From: Acetobacter garciniae
Lineage (GTDB): Bacteria > Pseudomonadota > Alphaproteobacteria > Acetobacterales > Acetobacteraceae
Assembly: GCF_017377735.1 (NCBI RefSeq)
Contig: NZ_JAFVMH010000002.1
Span: 248,001 to 312,000, forward strand
DNA: 64,000 nt
Reading direction: 5' to 3'
Part shown: positions 38,874-48,911 of the stretch, one piece after another
Layout of the letters: every line of letters starts with the position of its first letter
Numbering within the stretch: the first letter of the stretch is position 1
Notes under the pieces: model-generated
Database searches by the model: none
Told to the model about the DNA's origin: nothing
Seen by the model: the letters and a program-made list of their open reading frames with translations, nothing else
Program-made: the position numbers and the translations under genes

Positions 38874-39476
38874 TTATTTTTCGAGGCAGGCGGTGCGGAA
38901 GGCGGCAAAGGCGCGGGCCCGGTGGCTGACGGCGTTTTTCTCGGCCTCGCTCATTTCCGCAAAGCTGCGGGTTTCCCCTTCGGGCTGGAAAATGGGATCA
39001 TAGCCATGTCCCTCCGTCCCACGGGGTGGGTAGACAATTTCGCCATTGATCCGGCCTTCAAAACTCTGCGTGGCTCCGTCCGGGGTGGCCAGGCACAGCA
39101 CGCAGACAAACCAGGCATCACGCTCGTCCGGGCCGATCCCTTCCTCGATCCGGGCCATGGCCCCCGCAAAGTCCTTGTCCGGCCCGGCCCAGCGGGCGGA
39201 ATAAATGCCCGGCGCACCCCCCAGGGCCGATACGCACAGCCCGGAATCGTCCGCAAGGGCGGGCAGGTTCGCAGCCTTTGCCGCTGCCAGTGCCTTGATG
39301 GCGGCATTGCCCGCGAAACTGGTGGCGGTTTCCTCGGGTTCGGGCAGGCCCAGTTCCCCGGCGGAAACAACGGTAATACCGAACGGGGCCATGAGGGTGG
39401 CGAATTCCGCCAGCTTGCCGGCATTATGGGTTGCCAGCACCAGGCGGCTGCCGCGCGCGAGTTTGCAGGGGGGCAT
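38874..39476 (-). CDS. rdgB: RdgB/HAM1 family non-canonical purine NTP pyrophosphatase
   Basis: The enzyme hydrolyses dITP, XTP and ITP to keep them out of DNA. The 200-residue protein has the substrate motif [14 protein letters not shown] near residue 12, the catalytic [26 protein letters not shown] block, and GHGYDPIF. The ATG at 39476 comes one base after the rph stop; the longer open frame lies inside rph. The rph-rdgB pairing is widely conserved. Confidence 0.95.
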   Translation of the reverse strand: MPPCKLARGSRLVLATHNAGKLAEFATLMAPFGITVVSAGELGLPEPEETATSFAGNAAIKALAAAKAANLPALADDSGLCVSALGGAPGIYSARWAGPDKDFAGAMARIEEGIGPDERDAWFVCVLCLATPDGATQSFEGRINGEIVYPPRGTEGHGYDPIFQPEGETRSFAEMSEAEKNAVSHRARAFAAFRTACLEK

Positions 39477-39477
39477 G

Positions 39478-40320
39478 TCAGGGGGTCTCCGCTTTTGTAA
39501 TCGCCGCCATCTGGGCTTCGAACAGGTCCGTGCAGCCCTTGCGGGCCAGGGTGAACAGGCTCTCGAACGCATCATGCGTAAAGGGCGCAGTTTCCGCCGT
39601 GCCCTGAATTTCCACAATGCGGTTATCGGCCGTCAGCACGAAATTGGTATCGGCCGCGGCGGCGCTGTCTTCGGCATAATCCAGGTCCAGCACGGCCCCG
39701 GCCTGGGTCAGCCCGCAGGATACGGCGGCAACCTGACCGCGCAGGGGCAGGCGGGGCAGCACCCGGTTGGCGACCAGCTTGCCCAGGGCCAGGCGCAGCG
39801 CCACCCATGAACCGGTAATGGCCGCGCACCGCGTGCCGCCATCGGCGTTCAGCACGTCGCAATCCAGCGTAATGCAGATCTCGCCCAAAGCGTTCAGGTC
39901 AGTCACGGCGCGGAGCGAGCGGCCGATCAGGCGCTGGATTTCCTGCGTGCGGCCCGACTGCTTGCCCTTTGCCGCCTCACGCGCGCCGCGCATATGGGTC
40001 GCACGCGGCAGCATGCCGTATTCCGCCGTAACCCACCCGCTGCCCTTGCCCCGCAGGAAAGGCGGCACACGGTTTTCCACGCTGGCGGTGCACAGTACTT
40101 CCGTGCCGCCCAGGCGAATCAGTGCCGAGCCTTCCGCATGGCGTGAAAAACCTGTCTCGATCACGATGGGGCGCATCTGGTCGGGCTTGCGACCCGAAGG
40201 GCGAGCGGAGACCTGATCAGAGGAGGAACCAGCGGGGCGATCGGGCGCGCGGGTGGCGCGGGTGGGGCTGCCCGGCACATGGGCAAGCGGCTGGCCTGAT
40301 GGGGACCCTGGTGGGGACAT
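39478..40320 (-). CDS. rph: Ribonuclease PH with N-terminal extension
   Basis: This phosphorolytic 3'-5' exoribonuclease trims tRNA 3' ends. The core has the family start [13 protein letters not shown], then [22 protein letters not shown] and [14 protein letters not shown]. From the ATG at 40320 the protein has 280 residues, about 35-40 more at the N-terminus than usual; the extra part is rich in Pro and Ser. AAGGA sits 8-9 bases before this ATG, and no closer in-frame start is visible. The gene diverges from hrcA. Confidence 0.94.
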   Translation of the reverse strand: MSPPGSPSGQPLAHVPGSPTRATRAPDRPAGSSSDQVSARPSGRKPDQMRPIVIETGFSRHAEGSALIRLGGTEVLCTASVENRVPPFLRGKGSGWVTAEYGMLPRATHMRGAREAAKGKQSGRTQEIQRLIGRSLRAVTDLNALGEICITLDCDVLNADGGTRCAAITGSWVALRLALGKLVANRVLPRLPLRGQVAAVSCGLTQAGAVLDLDYAEDSAAAADTNFVLTADNRIVEIQGTAETAPFTHDAFESLFTLARKGCTDLFEAQMAAITKAETP

Positions 40321-40463
40321 GGTGTATTCCTTGAGGTGGCGCGGCACGGGCACGCCGGTATAAAATGCCCCGCACACATAAAATGTTTGAGGCCGGAGCA
40401 AAACCGCGCATGAAAACGTAATAAGATGACACGGACCGACTGCACGAAGGGAGCCTTGTTGCC

Positions 40464-41546
40464 ATGAAGCGTGGTTTGCTGCCAGCCAAAGCCGCCCTGC
40501 CGCCGGGACTGGATGCGCGTTCGGCAACCATCCTGCGTGAGATTGTGGAGGAATACGTGGCCAGCGGCGAACCCGTGGGCTCGCGCACGCTGGCGCGCAA
40601 GCTGGGCCAGCCGCTGTCCTCGGCCACCATCCGCACGGTCATGGCCTCGCTGACCGAGGCGGGGCTGCTGTTTTCGCCCCATACCTCGGCCGGTCGCCTG
40701 CCCACGGAAAAAGGCCTGCGCCTGTTCGTGGACGGGCTGTTGCAGTTCGGCTCCCTTTCGGAGGATGAGCAGAAGGTCATCGGTCATTCGCTGGAAGCGC
40801 GCGGGCGCTCCTTGCAGGATACGCTGGTCGAGGCATCGTCCCTGCTGGCGGGCATGTCGGATGCGGCGGGGCTGGTGGTCGCCCCCAAGGGCGAAGGCGG
40901 CATCAAGCATATCGAATTCGTGGCCCTGGGCAGCAACCGCGCGCTGGTTATCCTCATGGGTTCGGACGGCCATGTCGAAAACCGCGTGATCGAAACGCCC
41001 GTGGGCATGCCGCCTTCCGCCCTGGTGGAAGCGGCCAATTACCTGAACGCGCGCGCCATGGGGGCATCCCTGCCCGACCTGCGCACCCGCGTCAGCGCGG
41101 AAATGAAGGAAGACCGCACCGCGCTGGACGGCTTGGCGGCCGAGGTGGTGGAAAGCGGGCTGGCCATATGGAATGGCGGGCGCGAGGAAAGCGGGGGCAC
41201 GCTGATCGTGCGCGGGCAGTCCCGCCTGCTGGCCGATGTCGACGGGCAGGAACGCCTGCTGGCCATCCAGACCCTGTTCGACCGGCTGGAAGCGCAGGAA
41301 ACCATGCTGCGCCTGCTCGAACTGGTTGACAGTTCGCAGGGCGTGCGGATTTTCATCGGCGCGGAAAGCGGGCTGTTCGGGGCCACGGGCATGTCCGTGG
41401 TCATGGCCCCCGCCCGGAACGAGGCCAACCGGATCGTGGGGGCCATTGGCGTGATCGGCCCCACCCGCATCAATTACGGGCGCGTGGTGCCGGTGGTGGA
41501 TTACACCGCACGCATCCTAGGCGAACTGATGGGCTCGACAGGGTGA
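40464..41546 (+). CDS. hrcA: Heat-inducible transcription repressor HrcA
   Basis: HrcA represses chaperone genes through the CIRCE operator. The 360-residue protein has an N-terminal winged helix ([38 protein letters not shown]) and the HrcA core with [18 protein letters not shown]. The C-terminal [15 protein letters not shown] block is also typical. GAAGGGAGCC precedes the ATG. I see no CIRCE inverted repeat in the 143-bp divergent gap, and grpE does not follow. Confidence 0.95.
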   Translation: MKRGLLPAKAALPPGLDARSATILREIVEEYVASGEPVGSRTLARKLGQPLSSATIRTVMASLTEAGLLFSPHTSAGRLPTEKGLRLFVDGLLQFGSLSEDEQKVIGHSLEARGRSLQDTLVEASSLLAGMSDAAGLVVAPKGEGGIKHIEFVALGSNRALVILMGSDGHVENRVIETPVGMPPSALVEAANYLNARAMGASLPDLRTRVSAEMKEDRTALDGLAAEVVESGLAIWNGGREESGGTLIVRGQSRLLADVDGQERLLAIQTLFDRLEAQETMLRLLELVDSSQGVRIFIGAESGLFGATGMSVVMAPARNEANRIVGAIGVIGPTRINYGRVVPVVDYTARILGELMGSTG

Positions 41547-41655
41547 ACCACGCCCGTGCCCCAGTCGGAATGCCGCGTCGGAATTCCGCCACGATTATGG
41601 ACACAATGCGCAAGATGAGGAAGACGACACGCCACGCCAATGGTAAAGGACCGGT

Positions 41656-44565
41656 ATGACAAGCACTTCGCCTTCCGGTGATCAGGGTTCTTCCTCCAAC
41701 CAAGACGATACAGCCTCCCCCCCCACCGGGTCTTCCACCTTGGGATCATCCGCCGGGGGCCGTTCGCCTATGGTGCCGCCAGACGAACCCCCACAGGAGC
41801 CCCCCCGGGAACCGCCGGAAGAACCGCCAAAGGAACCGCCCCAGGGCCCTGGCGAAGGGTCTTCGGGCGGGCATGCGGGCCCACCTGCGCTGCGGCGGCC
41901 GCGCTTTCGCTACTGGCGCAGTCTGCTGGGGGCGACCGCCGCGGTCATGCTGGTGGGGGCCACGGGTGGTGCTGTCGTGCTGTGGTCCCAGTATGAAGGG
42001 ATTGTCGCCGACCTGCCCACCGTGGAGGGGCTGCGGTCTTACCAGCCCCCGGTGATGAGCCGCCTTTACGCGGGCGATGACCAGCTTGTGGCCGAACTGG
42101 CGAACGAACGCCGTATTTTCGTGCCCTACAGCGCCATTCCCGACAAGGTGAAGAACGCCTTTGTCGCGGCGGAGGACCAGAAGTTCTGGACCCACAAGGG
42201 CGTGGACCCCGCCGCCATTATCCGCGCGGGCCTGACCGACCTGACGCGCGGCAAGGGGCGCAGGCCGATCGGGGCCTCCACCATCACGCAGCAGGTCGCA
42301 CGCATCATGCTGCTGGGCACCAATGCGGTGTCCTTCCGCCGCAAGGCCAAGGAAGCGTTCCTGGCCATGCGGATCGAGCAGGTGCTGCCCAAGGAGAAGA
42401 TTCTAGAAATCTATCTCAACGAAATTTACCTGGGCAATGGCGCGTACGGTATCGGGGCGGCCGCGCAGACCTATTTCAACAAGCCGCTCGACCAGCTTGA
42501 CGATGCCGAGGCGGCGTTCCTGGGGGCGCTGCCCAAATCGCCCACCAACTACAATCCCGAGCGCTTTCCCGACGCGGCACGCGGGCGGCGTAACTGGGTG
42601 CTCGAACGCATGGCCGATATCGGCTCGCTGTCTCAGGAGGCCGCCCGCACGGCGGAGGCCGAACCGCTGAGCACGCGCAGCTTCACCCGCCCCGGCCCCG
42701 CCCCGGGTGCCGAATGGTTTGCCGAGGAAGTGCGCCGCGAACTGCTGGAACGCTACGGCCAGGCCGCGACCATGCAGGGCGGGCTGGACGTGCATACCAG
42801 TCTCGACCTGCCGCTCCAGCGTTCGGCGCAGGCCATTCTGCGCCAGGGGCTCATGGCCTATGACCGCGCCAATCGGGGTTGGCAGGGGCCGGTCCACCAC
42901 CTGCCCGGCATGGGGCCCGATACCGATCCCGCGCAATGGCAGCCTGCTTTGCGCAGTGTGCCAGCCCCCCTGGGCATGCTGGAACAATGGCGCCTGGCCG
43001 TGGTGCTGGACGCGGCAAAGGGTCGCGTGGGCTGGGTCGAAAGTAGCGTGGTCTGGCGTGGCGGGCAGAATGGTGATGCGGGTGGCCAGACGGGTGGCCA
43101 GATGGGCGGGCCGATGGGTGCGGCCCAGACGGGGCTTGTCCAGGCCCGCGACCTGTCCTGGGCGCAGCGCGCGCATGGCCTGCATAATGGCGATGTGGTG
43201 ATGATCGAACCCCAGGCCGAAGGCAACCGCGTGGGGCTGATGCAGGTGCCGCTGGTGGAAGGGGCAGTGGTGACGCTGAACGCCCGCACCGGTCGCGTGC
43301 TGGCCCTGGTGGGCGGGTGGTCTTTCCAGGCATCCCAGTTCGACCGCGCCACGCAGGCCCTGCGCCAGCCCGGTTCATCCTTCAAGCCTTTCGTCTATCT
43401 GGACGCCATGGAACAGGGGGTTTCGCCGTCCCAGAAGTTCGAGGATTCGCCGGTGTCGTACGGCACCTGGCACCCCAACAACTATGAAAAGGATTTCTGG
43501 GGCCCCACCACCCTGCATGACGCACTGCGCGAATCGCGCAACCTGGTCACCATCCGCCTTGCGGCCCATCTGGGCATGAAGACCGTGGCCGATATGGCGG
43601 TCAAGCTGGGGCTGGTCGATTCCATGCCGCTGGTGCTGCCCGCGGCCCTGGGGGCCGTGGAAACCACGGTGCTGAAAGAAGCCGGGGCCTACGCGGCGCT
43701 TGCGGCGGGCGGGCGCAGGATCACGCCCACGCTGGTGGACGATATCCAGGACCGGGATGGCCGCGTGGTCTGGCGTTCTTCCGCCCTGTCCCTGGTGGCG
43801 GGGGCACCCGATGCCGGGCCGAACGGTGGGGCGGCGCCCTCAGGCGGTGCGCAACCCGCAGCACTTCAGCCCGGAACAGCACCGGCCGTGCCGCCCGGTG
43901 GCGGGGCACCTGCTTCCGTGGCTGCGGTCCCTCTCGGGCCTGACGACCTGCCGCAACTACGTGACGACCGGCCGCGCATTGCGTCCGAGGAAAGCACCTT
44001 CCAGATCACGACCATGCTGCAGGACGTTATCAAGCGTGGTACCGGTATCAAGGCGGGGGAAGGGATCGACGTTCCCATTGCGGGCAAGACCGGCACCAGC
44101 CAGAATTTCAACGATGCCTGGTTCGCGGGCTACACGCCCGATATCGTCACCGTCGTCTGGTTCGGCTTCGATACGCCCCATACGCTGGGCAAGAACGAGA
44201 CCGGCGGGGCCATTGCGGGGCCGATCTGGAACAAGGTCATGAAAACCGCGCTGGTCGGCCACCCCCGGCTGGACTTTGTCGCCCCCCAGGGCGTTGTGCT
44301 GGTGCAGTACGATACGGGCCGGGGCGTGACGACCGACGCCTTCAAGGATGGCCAGATCGCGGGCGTGAGCGTGGCGCTGGCCAATGTCTCGCAGGAGCTG
44401 ACGGCGGCCGATACGGGGGCTGAAAACATGCCCGATTCCGAAAGCGACATGGCCGCGGGGGCCGGCTCGCAGGATTCGGGGGGCGGGCATGACATCCCGC
44501 CCGGGGCCAACAGCGCATCTCCTGCGCCGTCCGGGGGTGACATCGGCATGGGCGGCCTTTATTGA
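41656..44565 (+). CDS. mrcA: Class A penicillin-binding protein (PBP1a-type)
   Basis: This bifunctional enzyme polymerises and cross-links peptidoglycan. The 969-residue protein begins with a Pro/Glu-rich cytoplasmic tail of about 80 residues and one membrane helix (about 93-115). The glycosyltransferase domain has AEDQKFWTHKGVD, GASTITQQVAR and KEKILEIYLNEIYLG. The transpeptidase domain has PGSSFKPF (SxxK), ESRN (SxN) and GKTGTSQ. Gly/Gln-rich inserts and a disordered C-terminus add length. It directly precedes prfB. Confidence 0.95.
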   Translation: MTSTSPSGDQGSSSNQDDTASPPTGSSTLGSSAGGRSPMVPPDEPPQEPPREPPEEPPKEPPQGPGEGSSGGHAGPPALRRPRFRYWRSLLGATAAVMLVGATGGAVVLWSQYEGIVADLPTVEGLRSYQPPVMSRLYAGDDQLVAELANERRIFVPYSAIPDKVKNAFVAAEDQKFWTHKGVDPAAIIRAGLTDLTRGKGRRPIGASTITQQVARIMLLGTNAVSFRRKAKEAFLAMRIEQVLPKEKILEIYLNEIYLGNGAYGIGAAAQTYFNKPLDQLDDAEAAFLGALPKSPTNYNPERFPDAARGRRNWVLERMADIGSLSQEAARTAEAEPLSTRSFTRPGPAPGAEWFAEEVRRELLERYGQAATMQGGLDVHTSLDLPLQRSAQAILRQGLMAYDRANRGWQGPVHHLPGMGPDTDPAQWQPALRSVPAPLGMLEQWRLAVVLDAAKGRVGWVESSVVWRGGQNGDAGGQTGGQMGGPMGAAQTGLVQARDLSWAQRAHGLHNGDVVMIEPQAEGNRVGLMQVPLVEGAVVTLNARTGRVLALVGGWSFQASQFDRATQALRQPGSSFKPFVYLDAMEQGVSPSQKFEDSPVSYGTWHPNNYEKDFWGPTTLHDALRESRNLVTIRLAAHLGMKTVADMAVKLGLVDSMPLVLPAALGAVETTVLKEAGAYAALAAGGRRITPTLVDDIQDRDGRVVWRSSALSLVAGAPDAGPNGGAAPSGGAQPAALQPGTAPAVPPGGGAPASVAAVPLGPDDLPQLRDDRPRIASEESTFQITTMLQDVIKRGTGIKAGEGIDVPIAGKTGTSQNFNDAWFAGYTPDIVTVVWFGFDTPHTLGKNETGGAIAGPIWNKVMKTALVGHPRLDFVAPQGVVLVQYDTGRGVTTDAFKDGQIAGVSVALANVSQELTAADTGAENMPDSESDMAAGAGSQDSGGGHDIPPGANSASPAPSGGDIGMGGLY

Positions 44566-44621
44566 AGGCCCGATGACGCGGCACCCCCGCCATTTTTCAA
44601 GATGTGATGGAGAACCGGCCC

Positions 44622-45753
44622 ATGTCCGCCGAGACAGACGCCCTGAACGAACAGATCAAGCAGTCGGTGGCACTGCTGAGGAGGCATCTTTAACTGGGAT
44701 GTCGCCCAAGACCGCCTGGCGGAACTGAACAACCGCGCCGAAGACCCCGACCTGTGGAACAATCCCGACGCCGCGCAGAAAATGATGCGCGAACGCACGC
44801 TGCTGGCCAACCAGCTCGAAGGTGTGCAGACGCTTGAATCCAATGTGCGCGACACGTGCGAGCTGATCGAACTGGCCGAGGCGGAAGGCGATGCCGATCT
44901 GGTCAAGGACGGCATGGTCGCCCTGCGTGACCTGGCGGAGGAAGCCAAGCGGCGCGAGACCGAAAGCCTGCTCTCGGGCGAGGCGGACAGCAACGACTGC
45001 TATGTGGAAGTCAACGCCGGCGCAGGCGGCACGGAAGCCCAGGACTGGGCCGAAATGCTGCTGCGCATGTACACCCGCTGGGCGGAAGCGCATAACTATA
45101 AGGTGACGCTGATCGAAAGTTCCGAAGGGGAACAGGCGGGGCTGAAATCCGCCACCATCCTGGTGTCCGGCCCCAACGCCTATGGCTGGCTCAAGACCGA
45201 GGCCGGTGTCCACCGTCTGGTGCGTATTTCGCCCTTCGATGCGGCGGCGCGGCGGCAGACCTCGTTCGCATCTGTCTGGGTCTATCCGGTCATCGACGAT
45301 TCGATAGAGATCGAAATCAATGATTCGGACCTGAAAGTGGACACGTTCCGCGCATCGGGGGCCGGTGGGCAGCACGTCAACAAGACCGATTCCGCCATCC
45401 GCATCACCCATATTCCCACCGGGATCGTGGTGGCCTGCCAGACGGATCGTTCACAACACCGCAACCGTGCCACGGCCATGCAGATGCTGCGCGCACGCAT
45501 GTATGAAGCGGAACTGCAAAAGCGTGAGGCCCAGGCCGCCGCGACCGAGGCCGCCAAGACCGATATCGGCTGGGGCCATCAGATCCGTTCTTACGTGCTG
45601 GCTCCTTATCAAATGGTCAAGGACCTGCGCACGGGGGTCGAAACCTCCAACCCCGATGGCGTGCTGGACGGGGACCTGGACGCCTTCATGGCCGCGGCTC
45701 TGGCCGGGCGCGTGGGGGCCACCCGTTCGGAAGCCAGTGCCAACGCGCAGTAA
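44622..45753 (+). CDS. prfB: Peptide chain release factor 2, programmed +1 frameshift
   Basis: RF2 terminates translation at UGA and UAA. The first 23 codons (44622-44690) end in CTT followed by an in-frame TAA at 44691. Shifting +1 after CTT resumes at AAC (44692) and gives [16 protein letters not shown] and the rest, 376 residues in total. An AGGAGG at 44679-44684 lies three bases before CTT, the known RF2 stimulator spacing. The core has [14 protein letters not shown] (SPF codon-recognition loop) and [12 protein letters not shown] (GGQ). The stop at the shift site is UAA, not the usual UGA. GGAG at 44609 supports the start. Confidence 0.95.
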
Positions 45754-45822
45754 GGCCGCAGGCGGGCCGTACGGGGCCCCGAGATGTTAAGAATTAAAGG
45801 CAGTGATTGACTGCGGGGATCG

Positions 45823-45857
45823 AAAAAAGGCAGGCTTTACGGAGCCTGCTTTTTTTG
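45823..45857 (+). terminator. Intrinsic terminator after prfB
   Basis: GCAGGCT-TTACGG-AGCCTGC forms a 7-bp stem with an upstream A-run and a downstream run of seven T. Confidence 0.93.
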
Positions 45858-46127
45858 CCACGGCAGGCTAGGCCAAGCCCGTGCGCGGGGCAAAAAACTA
45901 TTTCGTGTCAAAAGTGTGCATAATCTCGAATTCGTTATGGAACCCGCACGATTATTCCGATACATTCTTGACATCTGCCGTTTCAGATTGCCCAATCGTA
46001 CCCTGGAAAGATGAATTGCCGGTGGTTGCATTGCGGGACAGAGAGGGTTTCCTTTTTGTTGCTGTAGTGGAATAATGATTGCGGGTGTCGTCTGTTCAGG
46101 TGACCCTAACTAGGAGGGCTGACAAAT
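45858..46127 (+). other. AT-richer leader region upstream of tonB
   Basis: This 270-bp region is less GC-rich than its surroundings and probably holds the tonB operon promoter. It contains CATAAT near 45919-45924 and TTGACA at 45968-45973, but no well-spaced pair. GGAATAATGATTGC near 46069 faintly resembles half of a Fur box. A 64-codon open frame (45881-46075) has no convincing start or motif. The ribosome site AGGAGG at 46111-46116 serves tonB. Confidence 0.45.
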
Positions 46128-46811
46128 ATGATTGACCGAGAGCAGCAGCAAGGCTCGGCAAATTATTCTGTCCGAGTGAGCGCTGTTGTTAGCATTGGCG
46201 CGCTTCTGATTGTGCTTCTGCTGCACGGTCTGGGGATTCTTGGTCTGATTCGTGGAATGGGCGGCACTGGTGAAGCTCCGCCCGAACCCCCGCGACCACC
46301 AATCCAGACGCGTGTTCTGCCGCCGCCACCGCCGCCACCGCCACCCCCACCGCCGCCGCCTCCTCCGCCGGCCATGACGGCACCGCCACCGCCGTTCATC
46401 CCGCCGCCGCGGATCGAGATGCCGCCGCCGCCGAACCCGCCGATGAGGCATGTGTCGCATGAGCCCCCCAAGGAGCCCACGCCGCCTGCCACGCGCACCA
46501 ACCCAGCCCCTCCCGGGCCGGAAGTGCCCGATACGTCAGCAGGGTCCGTGCCGATGAACAACGTGCAGCCGGTCTATCCGCCTGAAATGGAGGACGACAA
46601 CGTTGAAGGGCGTGTGACACTGGTTTGCGACGTGGAAACAACAGGCAAGACCAGCAACTGTTCGGTGCAGTCGGTCTCGGGCGGTCAGGCCTTCGCCCGT
46701 TCGGCGCTCGACTATGTGCACCGGGCCCAGTATCAGCCCGCGGTGCGTAACGGTCAGCCCGTCAAAGAGCTGCACAAGGTTTACGTGATCAGGTTCCGGC
46801 TGGACAACTGA
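46128..46811 (+). CDS. tonB: TonB energy transducer
   Basis: TonB links the inner-membrane ExbBD motor to outer-membrane receptors for siderophores and other ligands. The 227-residue protein has one N-terminal membrane helix (about 17-42) and a long proline-rich spacer that includes 17 consecutive prolines. The C-terminal TonB domain has VQPVYPPEMEDDNVEG and ends YVIRFRLDN. AGGAGG precedes the ATG. It is the first gene of tonB-exbB-exbD-exbD-TPR. Confidence 0.93.
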   Translation: MIDREQQQGSANYSVRVSAVVSIGALLIVLLLHGLGILGLIRGMGGTGEAPPEPPRPPIQTRVLPPPPPPPPPPPPPPPPPAMTAPPPPFIPPPRIEMPPPPNPPMRHVSHEPPKEPTPPATRTNPAPPGPEVPDTSAGSVPMNNVQPVYPPEMEDDNVEGRVTLVCDVETTGKTSNCSVQSVSGGQAFARSALDYVHRAQYQPAVRNGQPVKELHKVYVIRFRLDN

Positions 46812-46907
46812 TCTGGCAAACCGTCAGAACTGAACAAATTATCTATGGTGCCTGGTGCCGGGCAGTTTTCCCCGGACCAGGCTGCAGAAACGAGGATTTT
46901 GAGTGCG

Positions 46908-47954
46908 ATGACCAGACTGTCCCGTTCTTCCGTTGCAGGCCTTGCCGTTCCCGCGCTTGTGCTTCTGATGAGCACGGCCGCGCCGGTGGCGGCTCTTGCG
47001 CAGGACGCTGCTCCGGCTGCCTCCGCCCCGGCCGCTCCCGCCCCTGACGCCGCGGCCCCTGCTCCCGCTCCGGCAGCCGCACCCGACGCGTCTGCTCCTG
47101 CGGCTCCTGCGCCTGACGCATCTGCGCCTGCCGCTCCTGCACCCGATGCAGCGGCTCCCGCTCCGGCAGCCCCGGCGGCCGACGCCAGCGCACCCGCACC
47201 CTCCGACGCACCCGCGAAGGAAGAAGGCAATCCCTACGGCCTGGGCGCTCTGTGGTCGAATGGTGATATCATTGCACGTGGCGTGCTCGTGATCATGCTC
47301 ATCATGTCGCTGGGCACCTGGTTCATCATGATCACGAAGTTCATCGAGCAGGCCCGCCTGTTCGCCGCCGGCAAGGAAGCCGTCAAGAACTTCTGGACCA
47401 AGCACAGCATCCAGGAAGGCGCGTCCGCCCTGGCCACGACGTCTCCGTTCCGTTACATCGCCGATACGGGTATTGTCGCGGCTGACCACCACGAAGGCAC
47501 GATGCAGGAATCCATCGACCTGCATAGCTGGACCTCCATGTCCATCCAGCGCGCTGTCAACAACATCCAGAACAGCCTCCAGAAGGGCCTGGCCTTCCTG
47601 GGCACCGTGGGTTCGACCTCTCCGTTCATCGGTCTGTTCGGCACGGTCTGGGGTATCTATCACGCGCTGACCGCCATCGGCATCGCAGGCCAGGCATCGA
47701 TCGACAAGGTTGCCGGTCCGGTCGGTGAATCGCTGATCATGACCGCCATCGGTCTGGCCACCGCCGTTCCCGCCGTTCTGGGCTACAACCTGCTGGTGCG
47801 CCGCAACAAGGGTGCGATGGACCAGGTCCGTGACTTCGCGGACGATCTGCAGAACATCCTGATCGGTGGCGTGCGCCATGGCGCGAACAGCGGCATCGTG
47901 GTGCGTCCCGACGCTTCCCCCACCACCATCACCACTTCTGAACGGGTAGGCTGA
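46908..47954 (+). CDS. exbB: ExbB/TolQ-family proton channel subunit with Ala/Pro-rich N-terminal region
   Basis: ExbB forms the proton-driven motor with ExbD. From the ATG at 46908 it has 348 residues: a signal peptide (cleavage near ALA-Q, about 30), then about 75 residues of Ala/Pro/Asp repeats (units like APAPDASAPAA), then the MotA/TolQ/ExbB domain with three helices and GTVGSTSPFIGLFGTVWG. The periplasmic repeat region is an extension compared with E. coli ExbB. It lies 96 bp after tonB and two bases before exbD. Confidence 0.93.
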   Translation: MTRLSRSSVAGLAVPALVLLMSTAAPVAALAQDAAPAASAPAAPAPDAAAPAPAPAAAPDASAPAAPAPDASAPAAPAPDAAAPAPAAPAADASAPAPSDAPAKEEGNPYGLGALWSNGDIIARGVLVIMLIMSLGTWFIMITKFIEQARLFAAGKEAVKNFWTKHSIQEGASALATTSPFRYIADTGIVAADHHEGTMQESIDLHSWTSMSIQRAVNNIQNSLQKGLAFLGTVGSTSPFIGLFGTVWGIYHALTAIGIAGQASIDKVAGPVGESLIMTAIGLATAVPAVLGYNLLVRRNKGAMDQVRDFADDLQNILIGGVRHGANSGIVVRPDASPTTITTSERVG

Positions 47955-47956
47955 AC

Positions 47957-48376
47957 ATGGGTATGCAAGTTGGCGGCGATAGCGGGGAAGACGACGTCGT
48001 CTCCGCCATCAACACGACGCCACTTGTTGACGTCATGCTGGTGCTGCTGATCATCTTCCTGATCACCATTCCGGTGGCAACGCATTCAGTGAAGGTGAGC
48101 CTGCCGAAAGACAGGAGCCAGGCCACAAAGACACAGGTCAACAATGTGGTGTTGGCGATCACGCCGGACGGGCGGGTATGGTGGGATCAGACCCCCATGG
48201 CCGACCGGGCGGATCTGGCAAGCCATCTGGACAAGATTGCCGTCCAGACACCGCAGCCGCAGATCCAGATCCGTGGCGACGCCAAGGTGCGGTATGAAGC
48301 TGTAGGCCGTGTGGTGGCCGCCTGCCAGGAAGCGGGCATCTACCACATCGACTTCATTACCGAGAAACCAAAATAG
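47957..48376 (+). CDS. exbD: ExbD/TolR-family protein, first copy
   Basis: The 139-residue protein has one N-terminal helix with the proton-relay aspartate in NTTPLVDVMLVLLIIFLI and a periplasmic domain. With ExbB it should use the proton gradient to energise TonB. It starts two bases after the exbB stop. A second, different exbD follows. Confidence 0.93.
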   Translation: MGMQVGGDSGEDDVVSAINTTPLVDVMLVLLIIFLITIPVATHSVKVSLPKDRSQATKTQVNNVVLAITPDGRVWWDQTPMADRADLASHLDKIAVQTPQPQIQIRGDAKVRYEAVGRVVAACQEAGIYHIDFITEKPK

Positions 48377-48440
48377 GCAGAGGACCGGTGCCGCGTATCG
48401 CGCGGCACCACCTTCCTGGCTGAAAAGAGAGTGACAGACC

Positions 48441-48878
48441 ATGGGTATGAATGTCGGGTCGGACAGCACGACGGAAGACGAAGGCATTGTCGACATCAAC
48501 ACGACGCCGTTGATCGACGTCATGCTGGTGCTGCTGATCATGCTGATCATCACCATCCCGCTGCAGACGCAATCCGTCGCTATTGACCTGCCGCAGGGCA
48601 ACCCGCCGCCGCCGACGGTCGAAGTGCCTGTCGTGACGCTGGCGGTTGATTTTGACAACAGCCTGACATGGAACGGCCAGCCCATCGCATCCGAGGACGA
48701 GCTGCAAAGCCGCCTGCAGGGGATCGCGCAGGGGCCGGAAGACATGCGGCCTGAATTCCATCTTCAGCCGAACAGGCTTGCCGATTATAAAACCGTGATT
48801 CATGTCATGTCCGATGCCCAGAGACTTGGCGTGACAAAAATTGGTATTGTTGGGCAGGAACAGTTTGCTTCACCGTAA
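48441..48878 (+). CDS. exbD: ExbD/TolR-family protein, second copy
   Basis: This 145-residue paralogue has the same architecture: NTTPLIDVMLVLLIML with the membrane aspartate, then a periplasmic domain that differs clearly from the first copy. The two may form mixed complexes or serve different functions. It lies 64 bp after the first exbD. Confidence 0.93.
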   Translation: MGMNVGSDSTTEDEGIVDINTTPLIDVMLVLLIMLIITIPLQTQSVAIDLPQGNPPPPTVEVPVVTLAVDFDNSLTWNGQPIASEDELQSRLQGIAQGPEDMRPEFHLQPNRLADYKTVIHVMSDAQRLGVTKIGIVGQEQFASP

Positions 48879-48911
48879 GCAACAACTAGGCAACAACAAG
48901 GTTTGGTAAAA

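Noticed and set aside
40321-40463. A CIRCE element at hrcA
   Set aside because: The TTAGCACTC-N9-GAGTGCTAA pattern is not present in the divergent gap.
45881-46075. A 64-codon open frame before tonB
   Set aside because: It starts with GTG, has no clear ribosome site, and lies in the likely promoter region.
46060-46085. A Fur box upstream of tonB
   Set aside because: GGAATAATGATTGC matches only part of the known consensus and lacks the symmetric half. I cannot support it without a genome-wide model.
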